NCBI RefSeq assembly: GCF_001463705.1
Contig: NZ_BBWH01000009.1
Coordinates: forward strand, 1-64,000
Reading direction: 5' to 3'
Length of the DNA: 64,000 nt
From: Aureimonas sp. AU12
Lineage (GTDB): Bacteria; Pseudomonadota; Alphaproteobacteria; Rhizobiales; Rhizobiaceae
In this document: positions 24,471 to 33,186 of the stretch, one piece after another
Numbering within the stretch: position 1 is the first letter of the stretch
Layout: the number at the start of each line of letters is the position of its first letter
Notes under the pieces: model-generated
Database searches by the model: none
The model's input: the letters and a program-made list of their open reading frames with translations, nothing else
Told to the model about the DNA's origin: nothing
Made by a program: the position numbers and the translations under genes

Positions 24471-25643
24471 ATGCGGCATAGCGTTTGGACGGCGGGATCG
24501 AACCTTCGGCGCAGCACCCCGATGGCGCTTCTGGCGCTGGCCCTCTGGAGCGCGTTCGGCACCCTGCCCGCCGCCGCCATCGAGACGGCGGCCCGCAACG
24601 CCATCCTCGTCGATTTCGACACCGACACGGTGCTTTTCGAGAAGAACGCCGACGACGAGATTCCCCCGGCGAGCCTGTCGAAGCTGATGACGCTGGCGAT
24701 CATCTTCGACCAGCTGAAGTCCGGCGCCATCCGGGCCGACGAGACCTTTCCCGTGTCCGAATATGCCTGGCGTACGGGGGGCGCGGCGTCGGGCGGCTCC
24801 ACCATGTTTCTGCCGCTCAACTCGCAGGTCAGCGTCGACGACCTGATCAAGGGCATCGCCATCCAGTCCGGCAACGATGCGACGATCGTCGCGGCCGAAG
24901 GCATTGCCGGCAGCGTTCCCGCCTTTGCCGAACTGATGAACGCCAAGGCGCGCGAACTCGGCCTCACGCACTCGCACTTCGCCAATCCGCACGGGCTGCC
25001 CGACCCCGGCCAGCGCGTCTCCGTGCGGGACCTCGCGACGCTCGCGACCTACCTGATCCGCACCTATCCCGAACACTATCCGCTCTTCTCGGAAGAGGAG
25101 TTCACCTTTAACGGCATCAAGCAGCGCTCGCGCAACCCGCTTCTCGCCTTCGGCGCGGACGGCCTGAAGACCGGGCACACGGCCGAGGCCGGCTACGGGC
25201 TCGTCGCCTCGGCCAAGGACGAGAGCGGCCGGCGCATCGTCTTCGCGATGACCGGGATGAAGACGGTGGGCGAGCGCGCCACCGAAGCGCGCGCCATGCT
25301 GACGACGGGCCTGCGGGGCTTCGAGAACGTCGTGGTGCTGAAGGACGGCGCGGTGGCGGGCGAGGTCGCGGTCACCGGCGGCACCGGTTCGAGCGTTCCT
25401 GTCAAGGCAGCCCGCGAGGTCCGCTTCCTCGAACCACGCGGATCCGGCGCGCCCTACAAGAGCGAGGTCGTGCCCGTCGGCACGCTGGAGGCGCCCGTCG
25501 CGGAAGGGCGCCGCGTCGCCGTGCTGCGGGTCACGCGCGACGGCAAGACGATGCGCGAGGAGCCGCTCTATGCGGCGGCTGCGATGGAGGAGGCCGGATT
25601 GTTCCAGCGGATCCAGGAGACGGTCATGAGCCACTTCCGGTAG
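24471..25643 (+). CDS. D-alanyl-D-alanine carboxypeptidase (class A PBP5/6 type)
   Basis: 390 residues, exported by a signal sequence (about 1-36, ending PAAA before IETAAR). Catalytic motifs of the S11 peptidase family are all present: SLSK (nucleophile serine near residue 69), SGN in IQSGNDATI (about 131), and KTG in LKTGHTAEAGYG. A C-terminal PBP5_C-like domain and a likely amphipathic anchor near the end (AAAMEEAGLFQRIQETVMSHF) attach it to the inner membrane. It trims pentapeptide stems in the cell wall. Ordinary example of the DacA/C/F group. Confidence 0.93.
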   Translation: MRHSVWTAGSNLRRSTPMALLALALWSAFGTLPAAAIETAARNAILVDFDTDTVLFEKNADDEIPPASLSKLMTLAIIFDQLKSGAIRADETFPVSEYAWRTGGAASGGSTMFLPLNSQVSVDDLIKGIAIQSGNDATIVAAEGIAGSVPAFAELMNAKARELGLTHSHFANPHGLPDPGQRVSVRDLATLATYLIRTYPEHYPLFSEEEFTFNGIKQRSRNPLLAFGADGLKTGHTAEAGYGLVASAKDESGRRIVFAMTGMKTVGERATEARAMLTTGLRGFENVVVLKDGAVAGEVAVTGGTGSSVPVKAAREVRFLEPRGSGAPYKSEVVPVGTLEAPVAEGRRVAVLRVTRDGKTMREEPLYAAAAMEEAGLFQRIQETVMSHFR

Positions 25644-25685
25644 TCCGCCACGCCGGACGAACTTCCCCGGGGGACGAGTGCCCGA

Positions 25686-26384
25686 TCAGGCCAGCTTGCG
25701 GAAGGCGAACACGAAGTCGGTGGCGGAAAGGCCCCAGCGCGCACGGGTCAGGCCCCGCAGCACGCCGCTCGCGACCTGATAGGCCGCGTAGGCGGTCTTC
25801 GAATAGGCGCGAAGCAGCTTCAGCTGGTCGCCGACATAGTGCTCCTCGAACTCGATCCGGCAGCGGTGATCCCCGAGGAGATCGACGATCCGCTCCGGCG
25901 AGGCGTCGCCGGCATGTTCCACCGCATAAGGCGCCGAGCCCGGTTGCCCGGCGTCGGGGCGTCCGAGCACCCGACGGTAGAACTGGACGTGGAACCAGTG
26001 CGGCGTCAGGCGCGTCACCAGTCCCTTGAGCGAGCGCAGTTCCGGTCCGCGTACGACGACGAGACCGTTCGGCCGCAAAGCCGGCAGCGCCTGCAGAAGC
26101 GCGGCGCCGGGGTCCGCCATGTGTTCGAGCGTGTTCCAGAAGACGAGGATGTCGAACTTGCGGGCGCCGTAATCCATCGACTGCGCGTCGCCGACGATGA
26201 CGTCCGACGCGTAGCGGTTGCGCTCCAGCGCATCCTCGCAGACGTCGACGACCGTATAGCGGGCGTTGGCCATCGGAACATGGGTCTTGGCCCCGCCGCC
26301 GATCTCGAGGATATCGAGGGTGCGTCGGCGTGGAACGGAGCCTTTCATATACTCGGTGAAAGCGGTGGGCGCGGTCTCTGCCAT
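25686..26384 (-). CDS. SAM-dependent class I methyltransferase
   Basis: 232 residues. The SAM-binding core has motif I LDILEIGGGAKTH, motif II YTVVDVCEDALERNRY, an acidic VIVGDAQSMDY and motif IV-like FDILVFWNTLEHMADP. This is the Methyltransf_11/25 pattern of enzymes that modify small molecules, quinones or surface sugars. The start at 26384 is supported by GGGAG eight bases upstream. It is convergent with the carboxypeptidase gene; no operon partner gives a substrate. Confidence 0.85.
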   Translation of the reverse strand: MAETAPTAFTEYMKGSVPRRRTLDILEIGGGAKTHVPMANARYTVVDVCEDALERNRYASDVIVGDAQSMDYGARKFDILVFWNTLEHMADPGAALLQALPALRPNGLVVVRGPELRSLKGLVTRLTPHWFHVQFYRRVLGRPDAGQPGSAPYAVEHAGDASPERIVDLLGDHRCRIEFEEHYVGDQLKLLRAYSKTAYAAYQVASGVLRGLTRARWGLSATDFVFAFRKLA

Positions 26385-26699
26385 TCTACATTCTCCCGAA
26401 AGCGAGAAGGGAACGAGACGGCCAGTGGACGACCGCGGCATCCAATGGGACCGACCCTACGATCAAAAAGACACTGACGTGAAGCTTAAAATTGTAACGG
26501 GCACACGCTGGCTCCAACCTGACGCCGTGGCCTCGTCGCCACGTGGGCGCGCCGATCATCGAACGGTCCGTCCTCCCCGTTCGGCGACGACGGCCTTGAC
26601 GCAGCGCACAAAAACGACGATATCGGTCTCGTGATGCCGCGTTTGCGCTGCGCCCGCTTTTTGATCCGCACTTCCAAGCTGGATATCTGACGAGCGCCC

Positions 26700-26789
26700 G
26701 CCGGACCTTTTACTTGTCCGGCCGCGGCCCGTGCCGTTCCGATCCTGCGCAGGATCGTCCGGCCGCTTCACGGACCCTGCGGGGTCCGT
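26700..26789 (+). promoter_or_regulatory. Structured 5' leader of the RNA helicase (three stem-loops)
   Basis: Three successive stem-loops: GCCGGAC/GTCCGGC (26700-26722, 9-base loop), the 16-base palindrome GATCCTGCGCAGGATC (26741-26756), and ACGGACCC-TGCG-GGGTCCGT (26770-26789). The last ends 11 bases before the AAAGG ribosome site. The remaining upstream gap, 26385-26699, shows no gene or other clear element. Confidence 0.5.
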
Positions 26790-26810
26790 ACCCCAAGTCA
26801 AAGGCATTCC

Positions 26811-28220
26811 TTGACCCAGACCACTTTCCAGGCGCTCGGCCTTGCCGACGTGCTTCTGTCCGCTCTCGGCCAGATGGACATCACCATTCCCACGCCGATC
26901 CAGGCGCAGGCCATTCCCGCGGTCCTGAAGGGCCGCGACGTGCTCGGCATCGCCCAGACCGGAACCGGCAAGACCGCCGCCTTCTCGCTGCCGATCATCG
27001 ACGCGCTTCTCAAGGCCGGCGGTCGACCGAAGGCCAATTCCACCAAGGTCCTGATCCTCGCGCCGACGCGCGAACTCGCGGTGCAGATCGCCGAGAACGT
27101 CAAGGGCTTCACCGTGGGCACCCCGATCCGTCACATGACGGTGTTCGGCGGCGTCTCGATCCGTCCGCAGATGCAGTCGGCCACGAAGGGCGTCGACATC
27201 GTCATCGCCACGCCCGGCCGCCTGCTCGACCTCATCGACCAGCGCGCCCTGACGCTGGCCGACGTGCAGCACCTCGTGCTGGACGAAGCCGACCGCATGC
27301 TCGACATGGGTTTCGTGCGCGACATCACCCGCATCGTGAAGATGCTGCCGGTGAAGCGCCAGTCGCTGCTGTTCTCGGCCACGATGCCGCAGAACATCGC
27401 CTCGCTCGCCGCCAAGATCCTCAAGGATCCGATCCGCGTCGAGGTGACGCCGGAAATCGTGACGGTCGAGAAGATCGACCAGAGCGTCTATCTGGTGCCG
27501 CAGAAGGCCAAGAAGCATTGGCTGATCAAGCATCTGCCGACCTTCGAGAAGGCCGTGATCTTCACGCGCACCAAGCACGGCGCCAACCGTCTTGCGGAAG
27601 ATCTGGCCAAGGCCGGCATCGGCGCAGCGGCGATCCACGGCAACAAGAGCCAGGGCGCCCGCCAGAAGGCGCTCGGTGAGTTCCAGACCGGCAAGATGAA
27701 GGTTCTCGTCGCCACCGACATCGTGGCGCGCGGCATCCATGTCGACGACATCAGCCACGTCGTGAACTTTGACCTGCCGGAAGAGGCCGAGTCCTACGTC
27801 CACCGCATCGGCCGCACCGCCCGCGCCGGCAAGTCCGGCATCGCGGTCACGCTGTGCGATCCCGGCGAGCGCGCCAAGCTGCGACAGGTCGAGAAGCTGA
27901 CGGGCCTGCGCTTCGACGTGCAGACCTCGGAATTCTCCGACGCCTCGGCCTTCGCCGACGAGCCGCGCGAGTCGCGCGGTCCTCGCCAGCCCCGCGGCGG
28001 CTCGGGTCGTCCGGGCGGCGCGAAGCCGGACAGCCAGCGTCAGGCCCCGCGCGGCGGCAAGCCGGGCGAGCGTCGCGGCAAGCCGCAGGGCGAGCGTTCC
28101 TTTGCCCCGCGCGGCGAGGGCCCGCGCTCCGAAGCGTCGCGCGGCGAAGACCGTGCGGCCCGTCCGAACGGTGGTCGCGGTCGCAGCCGTGGCGGCAGCG
28201 GTTCGCGCGCCGTCGGCTGA
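26811..28220 (+). CDS. rhlE: DEAD-box ATP-dependent RNA helicase, RhlE-type (TTG start)
   Basis: 469 residues. All DEAD-box motifs are visible: Q-motif with TPIQAQAIP, motif I AQTGTGKT, Ia PTRELA, motif II LDEADRMLDMGF, motif III SAT, and motif VI HRIGRTARAG. From about residue 385 the tail is Arg/Gly/Pro-rich, an RNA-binding extension. It unwinds structured RNA in ribosome assembly, decay or cold adaptation. The TTG start is forced: the family begins with FQALGL close to the N-terminus, and AAAGG lies six bases upstream. The long folded leader suggests self-control. Confidence 0.94.
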   Translation: MTQTTFQALGLADVLLSALGQMDITIPTPIQAQAIPAVLKGRDVLGIAQTGTGKTAAFSLPIIDALLKAGGRPKANSTKVLILAPTRELAVQIAENVKGFTVGTPIRHMTVFGGVSIRPQMQSATKGVDIVIATPGRLLDLIDQRALTLADVQHLVLDEADRMLDMGFVRDITRIVKMLPVKRQSLLFSATMPQNIASLAAKILKDPIRVEVTPEIVTVEKIDQSVYLVPQKAKKHWLIKHLPTFEKAVIFTRTKHGANRLAEDLAKAGIGAAAIHGNKSQGARQKALGEFQTGKMKVLVATDIVARGIHVDDISHVVNFDLPEEAESYVHRIGRTARAGKSGIAVTLCDPGERAKLRQVEKLTGLRFDVQTSEFSDASAFADEPRESRGPRQPRGGSGRPGGAKPDSQRQAPRGGKPGERRGKPQGERSFAPRGEGPRSEASRGEDRAARPNGGRGRSRGGSGSRAVG

Positions 28221-28248
28221 TCGGCCGATCCTGCCATCACGAGACAGG

Positions 28249-28275
28249 GGGCGTCCTTCGCGGGGCGCCCTTTTT
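28249..28275 (+). terminator. Rho-independent terminator of the helicase gene
   Basis: GGGCGTCC pairs with GGGCGCCC (one wobble) around a 6-base loop, followed by TTTTT. Confidence 0.8.
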
Positions 28276-28384
28276 CGTTGGCGGCGAGACCCCGCATGCG
28301 AGCGGAAGGGCATCCAGCGGTTGCGAGCATCGCCCCTCCCCTCCATATGGCCAAAAAGCCGATTTCGAGAATGGAGCACGACGT

Positions 28385-28708
28385 ATGGCCGAGACCGTGA
28401 AGGTCGACATTCCGCACAAGCTGACGCGCGAGACCGCGAAGGCGCGGATCACCGAGGGCTTCGGGCGCATCCGCAGCGAAGCCACGGGCGGAATGCTGAA
28501 GTTCGAGGACCAGTGGACCGGCGATCATCTCGACTTCCGCGCGAAGATGATGGGCCAGTCGATCGTCGGACGCCTCGATATTCTCGACGACCACGTGCAT
28601 GTCGAGCTCGACCTGCCGGGCTTCCTCGCCGCGATCGCCGGCAAGCTCACCGGCAAGATCCAGAAGGAAGGCCAGGTTCTCCTCGAGAACAAGACCACGG
28701 TGGCCTGA
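28385..28708 (+). CDS. Polyhydroxyalkanoic acid system family protein, 107 aa
   Basis: A soluble protein starting MAETVKVDIPHKLTRETAKARI, the characteristic opening of the PHA-granule-associated 'polyhydroxyalkanoic acid system' family (VxxPHxLxxxEAxxRI). It ends with GKLTGKIQKEGQVLLE. Members occur with PHA genes, but here no pha synthase or phasin lies nearby, so the link to polymer granules is only from the family. Length is normal. Single gene, convergent with the next. Confidence 0.8.
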   Translation: MAETVKVDIPHKLTRETAKARITEGFGRIRSEATGGMLKFEDQWTGDHLDFRAKMMGQSIVGRLDILDDHVHVELDLPGFLAAIAGKLTGKIQKEGQVLLENKTTVA

Positions 28709-28717
28709 GCCGGCCGA

Positions 28718-29215
28718 TCAGGGCGTTGCGGACGCCAGACTGTTCAGGGTGGCATTGTCGGCGATGACCGTGCCGCCCTTCAGCGAAGACCCGGCAATGG
28801 TGCGGATGGTGCCAAGGCCAGGAAGCACCGAGCCGACCTTCACGCGCATCAACTCGTCGCGCGTCGCCAGCAACGCCTCGTTCTGGAAGACCATGACGAT
28901 CTGGTAGTCGCCCGGCATCAGCGCGCGGCTTCGCACGACCTGCGGTGCGGGAATGGCGCCGTCGGTGTTCACCGATCCCGTCGCGATCGCATCGAGCTTC
29001 TCCGGCATGTTGGCGATCGCCGCCTGCTGGAAGAAGTCCGGCGAGCGCACGGAGATGACGTAGGACACGGTGAAGAAGCTCGCCGATCCGAGCGCCAGGG
29101 CGACCGAGGTCAGGCCGACCACCCAGTCGGCGACGCTCCATTCGCCCTCGCCCCTGTTGAACAGGCGTCCGTCGAGAAATGAACCCTTTCGCAGGGTCGG
29201 TGCAAGATCGGTCAT
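28718..29215 (-). CDS. Hypothetical protein with one membrane span, 165 aa
   Basis: A short cytoplasmic start (MTDLAPTLRKGSFLDGR) is followed by one membrane helix (about 38-58, VGLTSVALALGSASFFTVSYV). The exported part ends with a segment GLGTIRTIAGSSLKGGTVIADN that looks like a small repeated beta structure. An alternative ATG 14 codons upstream (29257) has no ribosome site. No family is recognised; context gives no hint. Confidence 0.65.
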   Translation of the reverse strand: MTDLAPTLRKGSFLDGRLFNRGEGEWSVADWVVGLTSVALALGSASFFTVSYVISVRSPDFFQQAAIANMPEKLDAIATGSVNTDGAIPAPQVVRSRALMPGDYQIVMVFQNEALLATRDELMRVKVGSVLPGLGTIRTIAGSSLKGGTVIADNATLNSLASATP

Positions 29216-29377
29216 GGCAGCGGAAGGCTCCTTGCGTGAAGCTGAAGCATCGCCCATGCCGCGTTAACGAAGATTGGCGATCACGGCGGGCGGTCGCACG
29301 CATCTCGACTTAGGGTTGACGATCGGTAAAGACCGGCCGAAGGAACGGCGCACGTCGGCAGGAAACGGGATGGAACG

Positions 29378-29704
29378 ATGATCTTCGAGCGACGACGGGA
29401 GCGACGCAACGCCACCCGCCTGCGGCCCGCCAAGCTCCTGACCGAAGGCGGCCGGTTCCTCTGCGACTGTGCCCTCATCGAGCGCTCCTCCACCGGTGCG
29501 CGCATCCGCGCGTTCGCCCCGGTCGGGGAGACCTTGCCCGAGGAGCTGTTCTTGTTCGACGAGGTCGAGGCTTTCAAGTGGCGGGCCCGCATCGTCTGGG
29601 CGCGCGGTGCCGAGATCGGCCTGACCTTCGCCTCAGCCCCTGAACAGGTGGATGCGAACGAACAGCATCGCATCGCCGGCCGCTTCTATGCCGTCGCGCC
29701 CTGA
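29378..29704 (+). CDS. PilZ-domain protein (candidate c-di-GMP receptor), 108 aa
   Basis: Single-domain protein starting MIFERRRERRNATRL, giving the RxxxR type motif of the PilZ switch (RRRERR), followed by a strand SSTGARIRAF in the position of the (D/N)xSxxG motif. The first motif residue is atypical: ERSSTGARI has E/R rather than D/N before S. It probably binds cyclic di-GMP, though the altered motif means binding should not be assumed. Monocistronic, ended by a strong terminator. Confidence 0.78.
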   Translation: MIFERRRERRNATRLRPAKLLTEGGRFLCDCALIERSSTGARIRAFAPVGETLPEELFLFDEVEAFKWRARIVWARGAEIGLTFASAPEQVDANEQHRIAGRFYAVAP

Positions 29705-29730
29705 CCCCCGTTCGTAGAGGCTTTGACGCA

Positions 29731-29766
29731 GAAAGGCCCGCCCCGGTTCCCCGGAGCGGGCCTTTC
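29731..29766. terminator. Bidirectional terminator between the PilZ gene and dctA
   Basis: 11-bp arms GAAAGGCCCGC / GCGGGCCTTTC with further inner pairing CCCGG/CCGGA; it lies between convergent genes with short T-rich flanks. Confidence 0.8.
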
Positions 29767-29784
29767 TCCTTTCAACGGGGGCGG

Positions 29785-31134
29785 TCAGTGCGCAGGGACC
29801 GCCTCGATCGAGTTGGTCTCGCTGGTGGCCGGGCCCAGCGGCTCGATCTTGCCGTTCAGCGCCGCATGGAGCTGATCGGTGTCGAGTTCGCCCTCCCAGC
29901 GCGCCACGACGATCGTCGCGACGGCATTGCCGACGAGGTTGGTCAGCGCGCGGCATTCCGACATGAAGCGGTCGATGCCGAGGATGAGGGCCATGCCGGC
30001 GACCGGCACGGAGGGAACCACGGAGAGCGTCGCGGCCAGTGTGATGAAGCCCGCGCCGGTGATGCCGGCCGCACCCTTCGACGACAGCATGGCGACGAGG
30101 AGCAGCAGAACCTGGTCGGTGAGCGAGAGGTCGATGTTCGTCGCCTGGGCGATGAACAGGGCCGCGAGCGTCATGTAGATGTTGGTGCCGTCGAGGTTGA
30201 ACGAGTAGCCGGTGGGGACCACGAGCCCGACCACCGACTTCTTGCAGCCGGCCGCTTCCAGCTTCTCCATCAGGGTCGGCAGCGCCGCCTCCGACGAGGA
30301 CGTGCCGAGGACGAGGAGCAACTCCTCCTTGATGTAGCGAAGCAGCGCGAAGATCGAGAAGCCGTTGTAGCGGCAGACCGCGCCGAGGACGACCGTCACG
30401 AAGAGGATGGCCGTGAGGTAGAACGTGCCGACGAGCATGGCGAGGTTCGCCACCGAGCCGATGCCGTATTTACCGATGGTGAAGGCCATGGCGCCGAAGG
30501 CGCCGATCGGGGCGGCTTTCATCAGGATGCCGACGAGCTTGAACATCGGAGCCGAGACGGCCGTCAGGAAGGCCGTGACGGGCGCGCCCTTCTCGCCGAC
30601 CATGGCGAGCGACAGGCCGAACAGGACCGAGAAGAACAGGACCTGCAGGATGTCGCCGGAGGCGAAGGCACCGACGATGGTCGTCGGGATGATGTTCTGC
30701 AGGAAGCCGGTGATCGTCTGCTCGTGCGCCTTCGAGGCGTAGTCGGCCACGGCCTTGGCGTCGAGCGAGGCCGGGTCGATGTTGAGGCCGGCGCCGGGCT
30801 GGACGAGATTGCCGACGATGAGGCCGATGATGAGGGCCAAGGTCGAGAAGGTGATGAAGTAGAGCATCGCCTTGCCGGCGACGCGGCCGACCTTCTTCAG
30901 ATCGCTCATTCCGGCGATGCCGGTGGCGACGGTGAGGAAGATCACCGGGGCGATGATCATCTTCACCAGCTTGATGAAGGCGTCGCCGAGCGGCTTCATG
31001 CTCGCGCCGAGGTCGGGATAGAAGTGCCCGAGCGTGATGCCGAGCGCGATCGCCACGAGCACCTGCACGTAGAGCTGTGCGTAAAGCGGCTTGCGGCGGG
31101 CGGGTTCGCTCCGCACGATGGGTATGGATGCCAT
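29785..31134 (-). CDS. dctA: C4-dicarboxylate/proton symporter DctA
   Basis: 449-residue inner-membrane carrier of the DAACS family, importing succinate, fumarate and malate. Seen: N-terminal [30 protein letters not shown]-like [18 protein letters not shown], the serine-rich hairpin [20 protein letters not shown], and [14 protein letters not shown], both conserved in substrate binding. The start MASIPIV has GGGAGG seven bases before it, better than upstream starts. It is divergent from dctBD, its two-component regulators, with a sigma-54 promoter and DctD-type dyads between. Confidence 0.97.
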   Translation of the reverse strand: MASIPIVRSEPARRKPLYAQLYVQVLVAIALGITLGHFYPDLGASMKPLGDAFIKLVKMIIAPVIFLTVATGIAGMSDLKKVGRVAGKAMLYFITFSTLALIIGLIVGNLVQPGAGLNIDPASLDAKAVADYASKAHEQTITGFLQNIIPTTIVGAFASGDILQVLFFSVLFGLSLAMVGEKGAPVTAFLTAVSAPMFKLVGILMKAAPIGAFGAMAFTIGKYGIGSVANLAMLVGTFYLTAILFVTVVLGAVCRYNGFSIFALLRYIKEELLLVLGTSSSEAALPTLMEKLEAAGCKKSVVGLVVPTGYSFNLDGTNIYMTLAALFIAQATNIDLSLTDQVLLLLVAMLSSKGAAGITGAGFITLAATLSVVPSVPVAGMALILGIDRFMSECRALTNLVGNAVATIVVARWEGELDTDQLHAALNGKIEPLGPATSETNSIEAVPAH

Positions 31135-31226
31135 TCGAGTGCCTCCCGGTTGTCGTTCACACGGGGCCTCCCGGCGTCCGCATGCGGCGGGCCTCTGCGT
31201 CTCGCTACACGGCCCGCCAACACCTC

Positions 31227-31242
31227 TGCAAGCACCGTGCCA
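31227..31242 (-). promoter_or_regulatory. Sigma-54 (RpoN) promoter of dctA
   Basis: Minus-strand TGGCACG, 4 bases, TTGCA: an exact match to the -24/-12 consensus, about 93 bases before the dctA start codon. DctD is a sigma-54 activator encoded next door. Confidence 0.9.
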
Positions 31243-31319
31243 GCTCTGCGCAGGGCTGCCATTCCGCTGGCGCACGGCTCTTGGATGTCCTGTACGCGCT
31301 TATTTTCCATGGGATCAAC

Positions 31320-31331
31320 GCGGAATTCCGC
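31320..31331. promoter_or_regulatory. DctD-like binding dyad 1
   Basis: Perfect 12-base palindrome GCGGAATTCCGC, centred about 83 bases upstream of the sigma-54 -24 element; the core matches the second dyad (TGCG...CGCA type). Confidence 0.55.
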
Positions 31332-31348
31332 CCACCCAATCCACCGAA

Positions 31349-31366
31349 TGTGCGATCTTCCGCACA
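31349..31366. promoter_or_regulatory. DctD-like binding dyad 2, touching the dctB start codon
   Basis: TGTGCG-ATCTTC-CGCACA, perfect 6-bp arms. The last base is the A of the proposed dctB ATG (31366). It is centred about 32 bases (three helical turns) from dyad 1, as expected for tandem activator sites. Confidence 0.6.
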
Positions 31367-33186
31367 TGCCTGACGTGCTCCCCCTTTCGCGCCGAAACGC
31401 CCTGCGGCTTGCCGGGATCGTCTGCGCCCTCGCCGTGGCGGCGGCGGTCTGGATCGCGGCGGGCATCGTCGGTCGCACGGCGGCACTCGACGATGTGAGG
31501 ATGCAGGCCGCAGCCTCGATGCCGCTGGCCGCATCGGTCCTGCGCAGCGAAATCGCCAAGCAGCGCACCGTCCCCCTCGTGCTCGCCGGCGACCCCGACA
31601 TCCACGTCGCACTGAGCGCGCCGACACCGGCACGCCTCGCGGTCGTCGATCGTCGCCTCGCGGCGCTTGCGGCGACCACCGGCGCCAGTGTCCTCTATCT
31701 CCTCGACCGGACGGGGCTGACGGTCGCCGCCAGCAATTTCAGCGAACCCACGAGCTTCGTCGGTAGCGACTACCGGTTCCGCCGCTACTTCACCGGCGCC
31801 ATCGCGGAAGGCGCGGCCGAGCAGTATGCCCTCGGCACGGTGAGCCGGCGGCCCGGCCTCTACCTGTCGCAGCGCGTCGATGCGGACGGCACGGCGCTCG
31901 GCGTGGTCGTGCTGAAGGTCGAACTTGCCGATGTCGAGAGCGACTGGCACACGAGCGGCAACCTCGTCTTCGCCAGCGACGATCGCGGCATCGTCCTCGC
32001 CACGAGCCGCGACGCGCTTCGCTATCGGACCCTGCACCCGATCGACGGGATGCTCGCCGCGGGCATCCGCGAGAGCCTGCAATTCGGCGGCGCGCCGCTG
32101 ACGCCAATGCCGCTCGGGCCCGACCGCGATGGCCTGACGACGCTCGGCGAGAACGGCGGCGCGCCGCGCTACCTCGCACTCGATCAGCCCCTCGGCGATC
32201 CGCGCCTGCCCTGGCGGCTGCATCTCTTGGCACCGGCCGATGCAGCGATGGCAATGGGCATGGCCTCGGCGCGGCGACAGGCGCTGGCGCTGGCCGCGGT
32301 GGCGCTCACCATCGGCATCTATCTCGTGCGCCGCCGCCGCCGGGCGCTTGCTCGCCAACGGAACCTGCGCCGTGCCGCCGACGAGTTGGAGCGGCGGGTT
32401 CTGGAGCGCACCGGCGAGTTGCGCGAAGCCAACGGGCAGCTCAAGGCGGCGATCGCCGCGCGCGGGATCACCGAGCGGCGGCTCGACGAGTTGCGGATCG
32501 ATCTCGAACAGGCGAACCGGCTGGCAACGCTCGGCCAGATCACGGCAGGCGTCGCGCACGAGATCAACCAGCCGCTGGCGGCGATCCGCACCTATGCCGA
32601 GAATGCCGACCGGTTCCTGGCACGCGGCGACACGCCAACGGCCCGCCAGAACCTCGCCAGCGTGGTCGGCCTGACCACGCGGATCGGCGCCATCACCGAG
32701 ACGCTGCGCGGCTTCGCCCGGCGGGGCCACGGCGAGATGGAGACCATCGTCGTCGCCGATGCGCTGGACGGCGCCGAGATGGTGCTGCGCGGGCTCCTCG
32801 ACGGCGCCGGCGTCGTGCTGGTCCGCGATCCCGCTCTGGCGACGCTGCGGGTCCACGGGGAGCGCATCCGGCTGGAGCAGGTGCTTGTCAACCTCCTGCG
32901 CAACGCCGTCGAAGCAAGCACCGACCGGCCATTGCCGCGCATCGCGATTTCGGCCGAGCGTCATGGTGAGGACATTCTTTTCCATGTCGCCGACAACGGC
33001 ACCGGGATCGCCCCGGAAGCCCTGCGCACCCTGTTCACCCCCTTCTCGACCACTAAAGCGCGCGGCCTCGGGCTCGGCCTTGTGATCGCCAAGGACATCT
33101 TGAGCGAATGGGGCGGCGATCTCTCCGCCGAGAGCCGCCCGAACGAGGGCGCCACGTTCACGCTTCGACTGAAGGCCGCACCATGA
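31366..33186 (+). CDS. dctB: C4-dicarboxylate sensor histidine kinase DctB
   Basis: 606 residues. First membrane helix (about 12-33, [20 protein letters not shown]), a periplasmic dCache sensor with the DctB-typical [23 protein letters not shown] and [10 protein letters not shown], a second helix near 300-320, then a coiled coil and the kinase core. H-box: [17 protein letters not shown]-box [14 protein letters not shown]-boxes DNGTGIAPE and [11 protein letters not shown]. It senses dicarboxylates and phosphorylates DctD. No clear ribosome site precedes this ATG. In-frame ATGs at 31309 and 31348 are possible but would place coding sequence over the activator sites. The stop overlaps the dctD start. 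Confidence 0.93.
   Translation: MPDVLPLSRRNALRLAGIVCALAVAAAVWIAAGIVGRTAALDDVRMQAAASMPLAASVLRSEIAKQRTVPLVLAGDPDIHVALSAPTPARLAVVDRRLAALAATTGASVLYLLDRTGLTVAASNFSEPTSFVGSDYRFRRYFTGAIAEGAAEQYALGTVSRRPGLYLSQRVDADGTALGVVVLKVELADVESDWHTSGNLVFASDDRGIVLATSRDALRYRTLHPIDGMLAAGIRESLQFGGAPLTPMPLGPDRDGLTTLGENGGAPRYLALDQPLGDPRLPWRLHLLAPADAAMAMGMASARRQALALAAVALTIGIYLVRRRRRALARQRNLRRAADELERRVLERTGELREANGQLKAAIAARGITERRLDELRIDLEQANRLATLGQITAGVAHEINQPLAAIRTYAENADRFLARGDTPTARQNLASVVGLTTRIGAITETLRGFARRGHGEMETIVVADALDGAEMVLRGLLDGAGVVLVRDPALATLRVHGERIRLEQVLVNLLRNAVEASTDRPLPRIAISAERHGEDILFHVADNGTGIAPEALRTLFTPFSTTKARGLGLGLVIAKDILSEWGGDLSAESRPNEGATFTLRLKAAP

Noticed and set aside
29788-31365. Open frame extending dctB far upstream, antisense to dctA
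   Set aside because: The added residues are charged low complexity antisense to dctA; dctB homology starts at the membrane helix after 31366, and the activator sites and sigma-54 promoter lie in the stretch.
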